A stretch of DNA of 64,000 nucleotides from Bacillus pumilus (GCF_024498355.1 NZ_CP101833.1:973001-1037000); one strand, 5' to 3'. Numbered from the stretch's first letter, positions 1 to 8,973 are shown. Translations and numbers: made by a program. Notes: a model not told the origin generated them from the letters alone.

Positions 1-1236
1 CCGATTATTTTCCTATGGTCAATGACTTACCGGAAATTTGCATCAGTATACAATCACCGCATTCGTTCTATTATCAGTGAAATCAATGCAAAACTAAATG
101 AAGCAATTCAAGGGATGACGATTATTCAAGCATTTCGCCATGAAAAAGCGACGAAAGAAGAATTCGATGAGCTGAATAACAATCACTTTCGATATCAGCG
201 AAAAATGCTTCATTTAAATTCACTCCTTTCACATAACTTGGTGAACCTGCTGCGTAATTTAGCGTATGTTGCGCTCATTTGGTACTTTGGCGGCGCGTCA
301 TTAGGTGCGTCTGGCATTGTGTCCATTGGCGTACTCTATGCATTTGTCGATTATTTAAATCGATTGTTTCAGCCGATTACAGGCATTGTGAACCAATTTT
401 CTAGATTGGAATTAGCAAGGGTTTCATCGGAAAGGGTCTTCCGATTATTAGATGAGCCAGGAACAAAAGTGGAAGAACCTGATCAGAAGAAAATGGAGGG
501 GTACGTTCAGTTTCAAGATGTAACCTTCGCTTATAATGAAGGGAATAACGTACTAAAGAACATTACGTTTGAAGCAAAAAAGGGCCAAACAGTTGCACTT
601 GTGGGGCATACAGGTTCAGGAAAAAGCTCGATCATGAACTTGCTGCTCCGTTTTTATGACATCCAACAGGGAGATATTCTCATTGATGGAGAAAGTATTT
701 ATCATCAGTCGCGCCAAACTTTGCGTAAACAAATGGGCATTGTTCTGCAAGATCCTTATTTATTTTCTGGAACGATTGCATCCAATGTCAGCTTAGGGAA
801 CGAAGACATCAAAAGAGAAACCATTGAATCCTCATTAAAGCAAGTAGGCGCAGCAGAGTTATTGAGGCACCTTCCACAAGGCTTTGATGAACCAGTGGTT
901 GAAAAGGGAAGTACCCTCTCTTCAGGGGAACGTCAGTTGATTTCATTTGCCCGCGCACTGGCGTACGATCCAGCGATCTTAATTTTAGATGAAGCAACCG
1001 CCAACATCGATACAGAAACAGAGGCCATCATTCAGCGGGCGCTTGATGTAGTCAAAGAAGGACGAACCACCTTTGTTATTGCTCACCGATTATCCACCAT
1101 TAAGAAAGCCGATATGATTTTGGTGTTAGAAAAAGGTGAAATTGTCGAGCGAGGCAGCCATGAACAACTCATGGAGCAAGGTGGGCTGTATGCGCAAATG
1201 TACGAACTGCAAAAAGGTGCTCTTGCAAGCAGCTAA
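1..1236 (+). CDS. bmrD: Multidrug ABC transporter half (BmrD/YheH-like), 5'-truncated by the window edge
   Basis: This is the C-terminal two-thirds of an exporter-type ABC half-transporter. The frame is open from base 1 (PIIFLWSMTYRK), so the true start lies outside the window. The visible 411 residues hold the end of the transmembrane domain, then a complete nucleotide-binding domain: Walker A GHTGSGKSS, signature LSSGERQ, Walker B AILILDEAT and the switch IAHRLST. Its position immediately before yheG/sspB matches B. subtilis yheH (bmrD), which forms the heterodimeric multidrug exporter BmrC/BmrD. The partner gene should lie just upstream, outside the window. Family assignment is secure; the exact symbol rests on synteny. 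Confidence 0.85.
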   Translation, partial: PIIFLWSMTYRKFASVYNHRIRSIISEINAKLNEAIQGMTIIQAFRHEKATKEEFDELNNNHFRYQRKMLHLNSLLSHNLVNLLRNLAYVALIWYFGGASLGASGIVSIGVLYAFVDYLNRLFQPITGIVNQFSRLELARVSSERVFRLLDEPGTKVEEPDQKKMEGYVQFQDVTFAYNEGNNVLKNITFEAKKGQTVALVGHTGSGKSSIMNLLLRFYDIQQGDILIDGESIYHQSRQTLRKQMGIVLQDPYLFSGTIASNVSLGNEDIKRETIESSLKQVGAAELLRHLPQGFDEPVVEKGSTLSSGERQLISFARALAYDPAILILDEATANIDTETEAIIQRALDVVKEGRTTFVIAHRLSTIKKADMILVLEKGEIVERGSHEQLMEQGGLYAQMYELQKGALASS

Positions 1237-1260
1237 AATGAATAGCCGAAGGAAGTAGAA

Positions 1261-1292
1261 AAAGAGCCTCTTTCATGCGAAAGGGGCTCTTA
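1261..1292 (+). terminator. Hairpin after bmrD
   Basis: The inverted repeat AAGAGCCTCTTTC / GAAAGGGGCTCTT (1262-1291) lies 25 bp after the bmrD stop. The run of T after it is poor (TTATGATTC), so it is a weak intrinsic terminator or a 3' processing hairpin. Confidence 0.5.
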
Positions 1293-1362
1293 TGATTCGA
1301 GGATTTATTTCTCATTACCTCGACTTTTTACCGGTTGTATATGGTTTGCACGGGCTACATGA

Positions 1363-1980
1363 TCAATAAGCGATGCCGACTCGCTGATGCATAAATTCCT
1401 TCGAATTTAACTGTTGATATAAAAAGTGGGCGGTATCTTCAACTGAAATTTTCTTTCCGTCTATAGGGAGAAAATCTTTTTCATAGCGATATGACCGTGT
1501 CACTTCTCCATCTGGTAAATAGGTTGGACAAATAATGGTCCAATCTAGTTCAGTTGATTGTAGGATTTCATACGCCTTGGCATGCTCTTTAGCTGCTCGG
1601 GAAGTGGTTCGCCTTGATTCACTTGTTTCAAAGCGGTAAAGCTCCGGCTGCTGCCTTGCTTTTAAGATCCCCGCCGTGCCAATCGTAATAATTCTTGATG
1701 TATTTGTTTGCTTCATGGCTTGTACGATATGTGCCATTGAAACAGATAATGTATCATCACCATCTGTTGATAGACAGCTCACAACAATATCTGATCCTTT
1801 GATCGTCTCAAGCACATCTTCTTGATTTCTTGAATTGCCGGTGACTTGAAACATACCCGCAAGCATTCCTTCCCGGTTTGTCCGAATCAATGAACGAACC
1901 AAGTAACGATCATCTACTTGAACGAAACGAAGAAATGCTTGTCCTACACGTCCATGAGCACCGAAAAGAGCTATTTTCAT
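1363..1980 (-). CDS. yheG: NAD(P)-binding Rossmann-fold protein YheG
   Basis: This 205-residue atypical short-chain dehydrogenase / NAD(P)-binding protein (NmrA-like) has an N-terminal dinucleotide-binding motif MKIALFGAHGRVGQAF. The frame is open upstream, but the start at 1980 is chosen because GGAGGG lies 8 bases before this ATG and the Rossmann strand begins there. The length agrees with B. subtilis YheG (about 206 residues), and the position between yheH and sspB matches. No substrate can be deduced. Confidence 0.85.
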   Translation of the reverse strand: MKIALFGAHGRVGQAFLRFVQVDDRYLVRSLIRTNREGMLAGMFQVTGNSRNQEDVLETIKGSDIVVSCLSTDGDDTLSVSMAHIVQAMKQTNTSRIITIGTAGILKARQQPELYRFETSESRRTTSRAAKEHAKAYEILQSTELDWTIICPTYLPDGEVTRSYRYEKDFLPIDGKKISVEDTAHFLYQQLNSKEFMHQRVGIAY

Positions 1981-2036
1981 CTGTTCGATCCCTCCACTAC
2001 ATACTATAAGTGAAAAGAACACAAAATGGTACAATT

Positions 2037-2153
2037 TTATGTCATGCTTTTTTTATAAAGGTGAAAGGACCGAATACTATGAGCATATTCACATAATAGA
2101 GAAATACCTACAAATTGTAGAAGTTCAAAGTTCATACCGGAAATAATGTCCAT
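2037..2153 (-). CDS. Small hypothetical protein in the yheF position
   Basis: This 38-codon reading frame (MDIISGMNFELLQFVG...) has a well-placed ribosome-binding site: AAAGGAG, 8 bases before the ATG. The frame is open further upstream, but that part overlaps the sspB terminator and has no ribosome-binding site. B. subtilis has a similarly small gene, yheF, at this place; I could not confirm similarity. It lies 56 bp upstream of yheG on the same strand, so the two may be co-transcribed. No known domain is visible. Confidence 0.5.
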   Translation of the reverse strand: MDIISGMNFELLQFVGISLLCEYAHSIRSFHLYKKSMT

Positions 2154-2213
2154 GAAGATCCGCTCCTTTCTACTACATGATATGAGCTGGAAAGGGAATT
2201 GGTGAGGGATAAA

Positions 2214-2248
2214 AGCAAAAAAAGAAGACACCATAAGAGGTGCCTTCT
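2214..2248 (-). terminator. Intrinsic terminator of sspB
   Basis: On the minus strand the stem GAAGGCACC / GGTGTCTTC (2248-2225) is followed directly by seven T. It lies 18 bp after the sspB stop codon. Confidence 0.85.
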
Positions 2249-2265
2249 ATGATCCAGATATGAAA

Positions 2266-2469
2266 TTAAGCTTTTGTTCCACCCATGTGTTGTTGAGCGT
2301 AAGATACAAGACGTTTTGTGATTTCTCCACCAACTGAACCGTTTGCACGAGCTGTCGTTTCTGCTCCAAGGTTTACACCAAATTCAGAAGCGATTTCGTA
2401 TTTCATTTGATCGATTGCTTGCTCTGCTCCTGGAACTAGTAATTGATTTGAACTATTAGAATTTGCCAT
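2266..2469 (-). CDS. sspB: Small acid-soluble spore protein, alpha/beta type (SspB)
   Basis: This 67-residue alpha/beta-type SASP coats and protects spore DNA and is degraded at germination. The GPR protease site is visible as YEIASEFGV, and the family block [22 protein letters not shown] fills the C-terminal half. The ribosome-binding site AAAGGAG lies upstream of the ATG. The gene is monocistronic: a sigma-G-type promoter is about 125-150 bp upstream and a terminator follows at once. The leader between them carries a tRNA-like fold, described separately. Confidence 0.95.
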   Translation of the reverse strand: MANSNSSNQLLVPGAEQAIDQMKYEIASEFGVNLGAETTARANGSVGGEITKRLVSYAQQHMGGTKA

Positions 2470-2504
2470 GATGTGAATCTCCTTTATATATATGATTTGT
2501 TTTT

Positions 2505-2568
2505 TGGTTGGGTTTGCTGGAATCGCACCAGCGAAATGATCAAGTCATTTGCCACTTGGCGAAACCCA
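2505..2568 (-). other. tRNA(Gln)-like cloverleaf with encoded CCA in the sspB leader
   Basis: Read on the minus strand, these 64 bases fold as a compact tRNA. The 7-bp acceptor stem TGGGTTT/AAACCCA is perfect. A small D-like arm is GCC-AAGT-GGC. A 5-bp anticodon-like stem AAATG/CATTT closes the seven-base loop ACTTGAT, with TTG in the anticodon place. A one-base variable region precedes a 5-bp T-stem GCTGG/CCAGC with the loop TGCGATT. After the acceptor comes A then CCA. The opening (TGGG...GCCAAG) and the T-arm resemble Bacillus tRNA(Gln) UUG as I remember it. Against a working tRNA: the D-loop is shortened, the variable loop is one base, and T-loop position 55 is G. It lies downstream of the predicted sspB transcription start, so it should be part of the mRNA leader. 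Confidence 0.6.
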
Positions 2569-2592
2569 ATGCAGTAACTGCTTTGTACTATG

Positions 2593-2621
2593 TATTATGG
2601 TTATTTGTGAAGAAAACATAC
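2593..2621 (-). promoter_or_regulatory. Sigma-G-type promoter of sspB
   Basis: On the minus strand, -35 GTATG (2621-2617) and -10 CATAATA (2599-2593) are separated by 17 bp. This fits the forespore sigma-G pattern expected for an alpha/beta SASP gene. Transcription should start near 2585. Confidence 0.6.
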
Positions 2622-2655
2622 GAAAAAAGAACATGGTAAATGTTGTGTCGACATA

Positions 2656-2687
2656 CAAAAACCATCACCCAATAGTGAGTGATGGTG
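2656..2687 (-). terminator. Intrinsic terminator of the msmX-like gene
   Basis: The minus-strand stem ACCATCAC / GTGATGGT is followed by TTTTTG. It begins 16 bp after the stop codon of the ABC ATPase gene. Confidence 0.85.
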
Positions 2688-2702
2688 CTTAAGGATTTCT
2701 CC

Positions 2703-3809
2703 TTATTCAGCTGAGCGAATGCGCAGCTCAGTATCAATATCGAAGAAGTGCGCTTTATTCATATCAATGGCAAGCGGTATAGATTGACCTGCCTGAATAT
2801 CCGTACGAGAATCAACACGTGCAATAAACGATTGACCATCGAGAGAAGAATAAAGCATTGTTTCTGCTCCCATTAATTCGGCCACTTCTACGTTTGCATC
2901 AATTTTTGTTCCTTCAGATGCCTCTATAAACACAGGCTCATCATGGAAGTCTTCTGGCCTTATGCCAAGAATGACATCCTTTCCGATATAGCCTTGACTA
3001 CGTAATACCTTCATCTTTCCTTCGGGTACACGAATGTGCGTTTTTCCAACTGCGATGGCGCCGTCAGAAAGTTTTCCTGTAAAAAAGTTCATCGCAGGAG
3101 AGCCAATGAATCCGCCTACAAACACATTCTCTGGGTTCTCATACACATCCTTCGGCGCGCCCACCTGCTGAATAAAGCCATCTTTCATCACAACAAGGCG
3201 AGTAGCCATTGTCATGGCTTCGGTCTGATCATGTGTGACATAGATAAATGTCGTTTGCAGGCGCTGGTGAAGTTTAGAAATTTCAGCACGCATCTGAACA
3301 CGGAGTTTTGCATCTAAATTTGAGAGCGGCTCATCTAAAAGAAAGACTTTTGCATCGCGCACAATCGCTCGGCCAAGTGCAACACGCTGTCTTTGACCGC
3401 CAGACAGTGCTTTTGGTTTTCTGTCTAAATATTGTTCAAGTCCTAATATTTTAGCCGCATTTCGAACCCGCTCATCAATTTCAGATTTAGGAAACTTCCG
3501 CAGCTTTAATCCAAAAGCCATATTATCGTACACATTCATGTGAGGATATAATGCATAGTTTTGGAAAACCATCGCAATATCCCGGTCTTTTGGCGCTACG
3601 TCATTCATCCGTTTTCCGTCTAACAGAAAGTCCCCTTGTGAAATTTCTTCAAGACCTGCAATCATGCGAAGTGTTGTTGATTTTCCGCAGCCCGATGGAC
3701 CAACAAACACAATAAATTCTTTATCCTGTATATGTAGATTAAAGTTGTCTACTGCTGTTACCTTGTTATCGTACACTTTATAAATTTGATTGAGCATCAT
3801 TTCAGCCAT
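2703..3809 (-). CDS. msmX: Sugar ABC transporter ATPase, MsmX/UgpC type
   Basis: This 368-residue cytoplasmic ATPase energises carbohydrate ABC importers. It shows Walker A GPSGCGKST near residue 38, signature LSGGQRQR near 135, Walker B VFLLDEP, the H-loop YVTHDQ and a C-terminal TOBE-type substrate-regulation domain. It closely resembles B. subtilis MsmX, the shared ATPase of several oligosaccharide importers. No permease genes adjoin it, which fits a stand-alone shared ATPase. A cre site lies between promoter and start, implying CcpA control. In B. subtilis msmX is elsewhere on the chromosome, so this may be the ortholog moved or a second copy. Confidence 0.9.
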   Translation of the reverse strand: MAEMMLNQIYKVYDNKVTAVDNFNLHIQDKEFIVFVGPSGCGKSTTLRMIAGLEEISQGDFLLDGKRMNDVAPKDRDIAMVFQNYALYPHMNVYDNMAFGLKLRKFPKSEIDERVRNAAKILGLEQYLDRKPKALSGGQRQRVALGRAIVRDAKVFLLDEPLSNLDAKLRVQMRAEISKLHQRLQTTFIYVTHDQTEAMTMATRLVVMKDGFIQQVGAPKDVYENPENVFVGGFIGSPAMNFFTGKLSDGAIAVGKTHIRVPEGKMKVLRSQGYIGKDVILGIRPEDFHDEPVFIEASEGTKIDANVEVAELMGAETMLYSSLDGQSFIARVDSRTDIQAGQSIPLAIDMNKAHFFDIDTELRIRSAE

Positions 3810-3834
3810 AGATGATAGCCTCCCAGTCTCCTTT

Positions 3835-3860
3835 TGAAAGCGCTTTACTTATAAGTAAAG
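3835..3860 (-). promoter_or_regulatory. cre site (CcpA) and adjoining palindrome upstream of msmX
   Basis: TGAAAGCGCTTTAC at 3835-3848 matches the catabolite-responsive element closely. Its right edge overlaps a perfect 18-bp palindrome CTTTACTTATAAGTAAAG (3843-3860). On the minus strand a possible sigma-A promoter (TTTACA, 15 bp, TATACA) lies just upstream, so bound CcpA would block the early transcript. The palindrome could bind a second regulator, perhaps the adjacent PucR-type protein. Confidence 0.65.
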
Positions 3861-3948
3861 TGTATAGAATGGGCAAGAGTCTGTAAATGGACAACGTGCA
3901 CAACATCTTATTTTCATTTTTGGGCAGGATGCTCACGTCCTCCGTTAT

Positions 3949-4824
3949 TTATGAAAGGTCGAGAAGACTCATCATAAGGTAAGCAGCCGATGCTTCTGAA
4001 AAATGTCGTATATCTAGACCTGTGCGCTCAATAAATTTATCGATCCGATATTGAAGGCTGTTTCGGTGAACATATAAAGCTTTTGCTGCCTGCGATGCAT
4101 TTAAATTACATTCCATATAGGTCATAAGGGTTCGGTAAACATCCCGATCAAAGACCGTTTCTTTAAAGACATCAGAAATAGCGTCAGAAACCACATAGGC
4201 ATCATAACGAATGAGAGATGGAAGACATTGATAAAATGTAGCAACCCCTGACCTAAGCTTGCCTCGCTGCATATGCCACAAAAAGAGCTGATGTTCATTT
4301 AACAATCTCATCTGTAAATGGTCATTTGGCAAGTGCAGCTGTCCTTGTAAAAAGACAGAGTCTGTTAAAAAATCACTTGTGATGGCCTGAGACAAATCAT
4401 TTAACTGATCTAATTGACCATTTTCTGACGTGGCGTTTGTTTGAATCAGCATAGCTGTATCAGCGCCTGTCCATATGAATTGAGTGCATTCGAGGCTGCT
4501 ATTCACAGCCTCTTTTATTTGCTGTCTTTGTTCTGCTTGATGGTCCATTTTAAAATAATGAACACGGACGGGATGGTGGACGGTTAATGGTTTGTTTTCA
4601 AAAAGATAGCTGTACCATTTCTGTTCATCCTCAGTCTGCTGCGTGTGAGATAGATCAATTGGTGTAAGGAAAGAATTGAGAAGAAGTGTTTCTCTTGCTG
4701 TAAGCGCCGTTTTGTCTACTCCAAATAGTTCGCCTTCGTCCGTTTGATACCAAAGAAACTGTTTGTCATTTGTTGGTGAACTGATGATATGGTGTCCGTA
4801 AACAAGCTTTAACTTTTCTAACAT
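3949..4824 (-). CDS. PucR/CdaR-type transcriptional regulator
   Basis: The 291-residue protein ends in a PucR-type helix-turn-helix (NLNASQAAKALYVHRNSLQYRIDKF..., about residues 238-283), the arrangement seen in CdaR/PucR regulators. The N-terminal 230 residues have no domain that I recognise and no transmembrane segment. It lies upstream of the msmX-like gene on the same strand, with 139 bp between them containing the cre site and palindrome, so it may control its neighbour or itself. The ligand is unknown. Confidence 0.75.
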   Translation of the reverse strand: MLEKLKLVYGHHIISSPTNDKQFLWYQTDEGELFGVDKTALTARETLLLNSFLTPIDLSHTQQTEDEQKWYSYLFENKPLTVHHPVRVHYFKMDHQAEQRQQIKEAVNSSLECTQFIWTGADTAMLIQTNATSENGQLDQLNDLSQAITSDFLTDSVFLQGQLHLPNDHLQMRLLNEHQLFLWHMQRGKLRSGVATFYQCLPSLIRYDAYVVSDAISDVFKETVFDRDVYRTLMTYMECNLNASQAAKALYVHRNSLQYRIDKFIERTGLDIRHFSEASAAYLMMSLLDLS

Positions 4825-4844
4825 GGCGAGGCTCCTTAAATAGT

Positions 4845-5054
4845 TTAATCATAGACATGGAATAGCATTAATTCGTGGATTTCTTCTTTTAGGGTTGGTT
4901 CGACTTCATGAGGCGGAAGCTGGGAGCCCCATTCAATATCACCCGTTTTGTGGTAGATGCCTTCATAGTGCGCACCATTGTGAAAGAAGGATATTTTCCA
5001 GCCTGGCAATTGTGCTTTCTTAAAGAGAGGTTTCCATTGAAAATGAGAAATCAT
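4845..5054 (-). CDS. yheE: YheE family protein
   Basis: This 69-residue cytoplasmic protein of unknown function is similar in sequence, size (B. subtilis YheE is about 72 residues) and position to YheE. It is acidic at the C-terminus and has no signal peptide or metal motif. The ribosome-binding site AAGGAGG lies 11 bases before the ATG. The regulator gene follows 20 bp downstream, so the two may share a transcript. Confidence 0.8.
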   Translation of the reverse strand: MISHFQWKPLFKKAQLPGWKISFFHNGAHYEGIYHKTGDIEWGSQLPPHEVEPTLKEEIHELMLFHVYD

Positions 5055-5203
5055 ATCATCATTGCCTCCTTGCTTTTATTGATGAAACAATAAATAAACA
5101 CGACAATACGGAAACAACCTTGAACTTGATTTTATTGTATCTCATCTGATGAAAAGAGCATAGGAAAAGCATAGATTTCAGAACCGACACGCGACAAAAA
5201 CAA

Positions 5204-6562
5204 TCAATAGACGTTCGCGTGGTCTGTAGTTGTGAGTGCTGTTTGTGAAAGGTAAGACGTGTAATCCACAATTCTTTTCCCGATCAGCCATTCTGATTTT
5301 TTCAAGGACGCATGCTGGAAAATCTCACGGCCTGGGCGAGAATTGGCTTCAAACATCCAGATTGCGCCTGTGTGATCAATGCCTAAGTCAAAACCAATTT
5401 CACCAATATGGCCGGGCATATTTTCGTCTATCACCTGACTAAGCGTGATGGCAGTATGAGAAAGCTGTTGCAAAATCTGCAAACGCTTCTTCTCTTCAGG
5501 AAAGACATCATAGAGTGTTTTGACCGATCCTCCGTGTAACTGATGGGTCGTGACTGTTTGATTTCCTGAAACTTTTGCCGCTGCTGCCGTGACTGTCCAA
5601 TGACCATACTTATTTTTATTCGTATGAACTCTGAAATCCAGCGGTTGATTGTCTATATGCAGAAGTTCAATGCCTTGTTGGGCAATAATTTCATGAATGA
5701 CGCAATCTTTTCGCAGCTGTTTGACGAAATGGTCTACTGAATCATATGAAATGGACTTCCCTTTATTCGAACGTACAATGATTCCGTTATGCACTGATTT
5801 TAATTGATAAATACCGTCTCCATGACTTCCGTTTGTCGGTTTTAAGTAAATGACATGATGCAGATGGAGGAGTGTTTCTATTTTACTTATAGCGTCCACA
5901 GGATCTAATTGTATGGAATGTGGCAGAAAGGACAATGTTCGTTTATCTGTTAATAGTTGCTCATGTATATGCCATTTATTAAAAAAATAAGGGTTGAACC
6001 AAGGGATATCGTAGTCTTGAGTGAGTTTCCGCTTTGTATCTTGAATGAAAGCCGACTGAGCAGCCTTTCTACTTGGAAGCCGGTCATAAACAACTGACGG
6101 CAGAGGGAGTTGTTTTTTAACCCATCTTTCCTCTTGATAGAGCAATCCTTCTACTATTCCTTTTTCCCAATCAATAGAATGAGTACCAAAAACATATGCA
6201 AAACCAGCATGTTGTTTGCAGGATTGCAGCAGCCTGATAAAAAAATCTGATCTTGCTCCTAATGGCTGTGTACTTTGCTCAAAACCTGCGGTGAAAATGC
6301 CAATCAGTGGCCCTATAAAGAGTGTATGGTCAGCGATGATGACATCAGCTTTTGATTGGTAAGGAATCAGTAAATCGATGTATAGATCTTTCGATAATAA
6401 AATTTTATGTGTTTGTTGATGGTAGGTAATGGTGAAGTCATCTACTAAACGAGACCCCAAAGCAAGAGAATAGATTGCATTCTGCTGTTTAAAATGGATG
6501 GGAAGATGAATTGTTTTTTCACTTGTGAGATGAGGGACGATGATGCAGCGATTTCTGTTCAT
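5204..6562 (-). CDS. yheD: Endospore coat-associated ATP-grasp protein YheD
   Basis: This 452-residue protein belongs to the YheC/YheD family, known in B. subtilis as spore-coat-associated ATP-grasp proteins. The C-terminal half has the ATP-grasp features: the glycine-rich lid YLKPTNGSHGDGIYQL and the end block IGEIGFDLGIDHTGAIWMFEANSRPGREIF. The start is supported by AAGGAGG 8 bases upstream. The 5' end overlaps the 3' end of yheC by 44 bp, so the two are translationally linked. The reaction is unknown; ATP-grasp enzymes join a carboxylate to an amine or thiol. Confidence 0.9.
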   Translation of the reverse strand: MNRNRCIIVPHLTSEKTIHLPIHFKQQNAIYSLALGSRLVDDFTITYHQQTHKILLSKDLYIDLLIPYQSKADVIIADHTLFIGPLIGIFTAGFEQSTQPLGARSDFFIRLLQSCKQHAGFAYVFGTHSIDWEKGIVEGLLYQEERWVKKQLPLPSVVYDRLPSRKAAQSAFIQDTKRKLTQDYDIPWFNPYFFNKWHIHEQLLTDKRTLSFLPHSIQLDPVDAISKIETLLHLHHVIYLKPTNGSHGDGIYQLKSVHNGIIVRSNKGKSISYDSVDHFVKQLRKDCVIHEIIAQQGIELLHIDNQPLDFRVHTNKNKYGHWTVTAAAAKVSGNQTVTTHQLHGGSVKTLYDVFPEEKKRLQILQQLSHTAITLSQVIDENMPGHIGEIGFDLGIDHTGAIWMFEANSRPGREIFQHASLKKSEWLIGKRIVDYTSYLSQTALTTTDHANVY

Positions 6563-7625
6563 AAGAAGCCTCCTTCGGCTGAGACATCATAGATTGTGCA
6601 TGTTGAAGAATGAATTGGATCAATTGGTTTTCCTTTTCAGGGTAAGCCTTTATAAGAGCCGATCGTCCTGGCTTTGATCTTATATTTGATATGAAAAGTC
6701 TGCCTTCATTTGTATGAAGTAAATCTACAGCGAACTCAAAGCATGGAGAGTAAGTTTTATCTATATATGCTGGGAGAGATGACTGAATGGATGCAATATC
6801 ATCTAATAGGAGCTCTTTGATGTGTGGCTGCAATGAATGTAAGTAGTGGTCAAAGCCTACCACATGATTTGAATTTTGTGCATTGCTTAAAAGGCTATTT
6901 TCCACAGGTGATTTTGTGTGAATCCCCATGCTATTCCATTGATTTTGTGAATCTTTCATAAGAAAAACTCTAATTTCATTGAATAAAAAATCTTTTTGAT
7001 CACTCGTGTTAAAAAATTGAAGAAAATATCGGCCTACAAACTTTTTGCACCAGCGTTCAACTTCTGATGGACGAGAAAATGTGATGACCTGCTCGGAACT
7101 TAGCTGAACAGTGAATGTTGTTTTGTCTTTTAAAGAAATGAAGTAAGTAGATGCTGCTTGCTGTTGAGAGAGTGACTGCATTTTACAATATCCACCACTC
7201 CTTACCATATTGAGCAGGTCCGAGGGCTCTTTCAATAATGAGCATACAGGTAAATATGGCTGTAAAGAAGGAAGGAGACGGAGCTGCTCAAATAGCACCA
7301 TTTTATTTGGGATTCCAGTATTCAAAAAAATTGTTTTTGGATACATTTTTAGCCATTCCATGATTGGTTTAGCTTGTTTAGATTGTGCGTCATGCTGGTA
7401 AAGACATCGATCGTAAATCAAGTCTGGAATTTGAAATTCTGCTGCTGCAAACCCTTTGTCATTCGTATATTTTTGACCTTGTATCAAATTCGAAGCAGGC
7501 TTTAAATCAAGAGGTGTAAAACGAACAACCTCTAAATCAAAAGATGAGGCAGCTTTGGCGAGCTGACGTGTGAATGCCTCTTCATGCTGCGGAGAAAGGG
7601 CCACAATACCTAACGTTGACGTCAT
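6519..7625 (-). CDS. yheC: Endospore coat-associated ATP-grasp protein YheC
   Basis: A 368-residue paralogue of YheD (B. subtilis YheC is about 363 residues). The C-terminus carries the same closing pattern (FEFAVDLLHTNEGRLFISNIRSKPGRSALIKA). The ATG at 7625 is preferred over one nine codons upstream because AAGAAGGTG stands before it and the upstream ATG has no ribosome-binding site. The glycine-rich ATP lid is much less clear than in YheD, so YheC may be the less active partner. It is the first gene of a yheC-yheD pair. Confidence 0.85.
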   Translation of the reverse strand: MTSTLGIVALSPQHEEAFTRQLAKAASSFDLEVVRFTPLDLKPASNLIQGQKYTNDKGFAAAEFQIPDLIYDRCLYQHDAQSKQAKPIMEWLKMYPKTIFLNTGIPNKMVLFEQLRLLPSLQPYLPVCSLLKEPSDLLNMVRSGGYCKMQSLSQQQAASTYFISLKDKTTFTVQLSSEQVITFSRPSEVERWCKKFVGRYFLQFFNTSDQKDFLFNEIRVFLMKDSQNQWNSMGIHTKSPVENSLLSNAQNSNHVVGFDHYLHSLQPHIKELLLDDIASIQSSLPAYIDKTYSPCFEFAVDLLHTNEGRLFISNIRSKPGRSALIKAYPEKENQLIQFILQHAQSMMSQPKEASYEQKSLHHRPSSHK

Positions 7626-7830
7626 TAAAAAACACCTTCTTTTCAATTTCATTTTTTACCATCAGAAAAACACTTTTTCATGATTTTACAGAAACCTTGC
7701 GCTCCTTTATCATTACGACAGATTGCTTTATCAAATGTCTCGCTGCATGCTTCATTTGCTTGGAATCTTGACAACAACTATAATACGTAGAGATTAAAAC
7801 AATAAACATCGGGTGTTGTTTGAAAGGTAG

Positions 7831-8973
7831 ATGACGACTTTGAATATATTCACAACGTTTATCTTTATGATTGTTATAGGAGCAGTCATAGGAGCAGCGA
7901 CAAACCATCTTGCAATTAAAATGCTTTTTCGTCCTTATAAGCCATATTACTTATTTGGAAAACAGCTCCCATTCACACCAGGGCTCATTCCTAAAAGAAG
8001 AGATGAAGTAGCCAAGCAGGTTGGTGTAATGGTTATGGAGCATTTGCTTACGCCAGAAGGTATTCAAAAACGAATTGAATCATCGGAGGCAAAGCAAGAG
8101 ATCATGTATACAGTCCATCAATATATTGACAGGGGCGCTGATATGGAGATAACAGTGCTCTCCTTGTTAGAAAGATTTGGCGTTCCGCAGGCTGACGTAA
8201 AAGCAGATGAATGGCTCCATCAGTGGTCTGATCAGAAGCTCGGTTCACTGCTTGAAAAATATGATCAGCAAATTTTATCTGAATGGATCCCTTCGGAAGT
8301 GGAAAATAAAATCTCTTCAAAAATTCCAGATGCAGCAGATTATATTTTAAAGAGGGGCATTCATTACTTTGAAAGTGAAGAAGGCAAAGCAAGACTTGGC
8401 AATATGATTGATGATTTCTTAAAGGAACGAGGAATGCTTGGCAGTATGGTCCAAATGTTTCTTGGGAATTCAAGCTTAATTGACCGTGTACATCCTGAAA
8501 TCATCAAGTTTTTAAAAAATGCAGAAACAAAAAGGTTTTTATCAGATTTGCTTGTTCAAGAATGGGACAAGGTAAAGCAGTTTTCTCTTCATGAGCTTGA
8601 TGAAAAATGGAATGTGAAGGAGCTTGTATTTAGTGTGAAAAGACAATTGCTATCCCATTTCTCTACAAAGCTGATGTTAGACCGACCAGTTGGAGCTTAT
8701 GTCAGTGCTGTAGCGGATGATCTCAAAACACAATTTGCGCCAGTGCTGATTGATAAGGGGATTAAAGCGGCATCGAATGCTTTAGAGGGTCTGCTCGCAA
8801 AGCTTCAATTTGAAGAAATCATTCGTGAGCAAATTGAACTTTTCCCACTTGAAAAAATGGAAGAGCTTGTGATCAGCATTTCCAGTAAAGAGCTCAAGAT
8901 GATTACCTTTCTAGGCGGTCTTTTAGGCGGAACGATTGGCGCTATCCAAGCTATTTTTGTCACGCTATTCTAA
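7831..8973 (+). CDS. yheB: DUF445 membrane-anchored protein YheB
   Basis: This 380-residue DUF445 protein has a membrane segment at each end ([28 protein letters not shown] and [24 protein letters not shown]) and a long helical middle. AAAGG is only 4 bases before the ATG at 7831. A TTG at 7840 would have 13-base spacing and give 377 residues, which I recall as the B. subtilis YheB length. The start is therefore uncertain by three codons. It diverges from yheC. The function is unknown; spore-forming Bacillus keep it next to yheA. Confidence 0.88.
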   Translation: MTTLNIFTTFIFMIVIGAVIGAATNHLAIKMLFRPYKPYYLFGKQLPFTPGLIPKRRDEVAKQVGVMVMEHLLTPEGIQKRIESSEAKQEIMYTVHQYIDRGADMEITVLSLLERFGVPQADVKADEWLHQWSDQKLGSLLEKYDQQILSEWIPSEVENKISSKIPDAADYILKRGIHYFESEEGKARLGNMIDDFLKERGMLGSMVQMFLGNSSLIDRVHPEIIKFLKNAETKRFLSDLLVQEWDKVKQFSLHELDEKWNVKELVFSVKRQLLSHFSTKLMLDRPVGAYVSAVADDLKTQFAPVLIDKGIKAASNALEGLLAKLQFEEIIREQIELFPLEKMEELVISISSKELKMITFLGGLLGGTIGAIQAIFVTLF

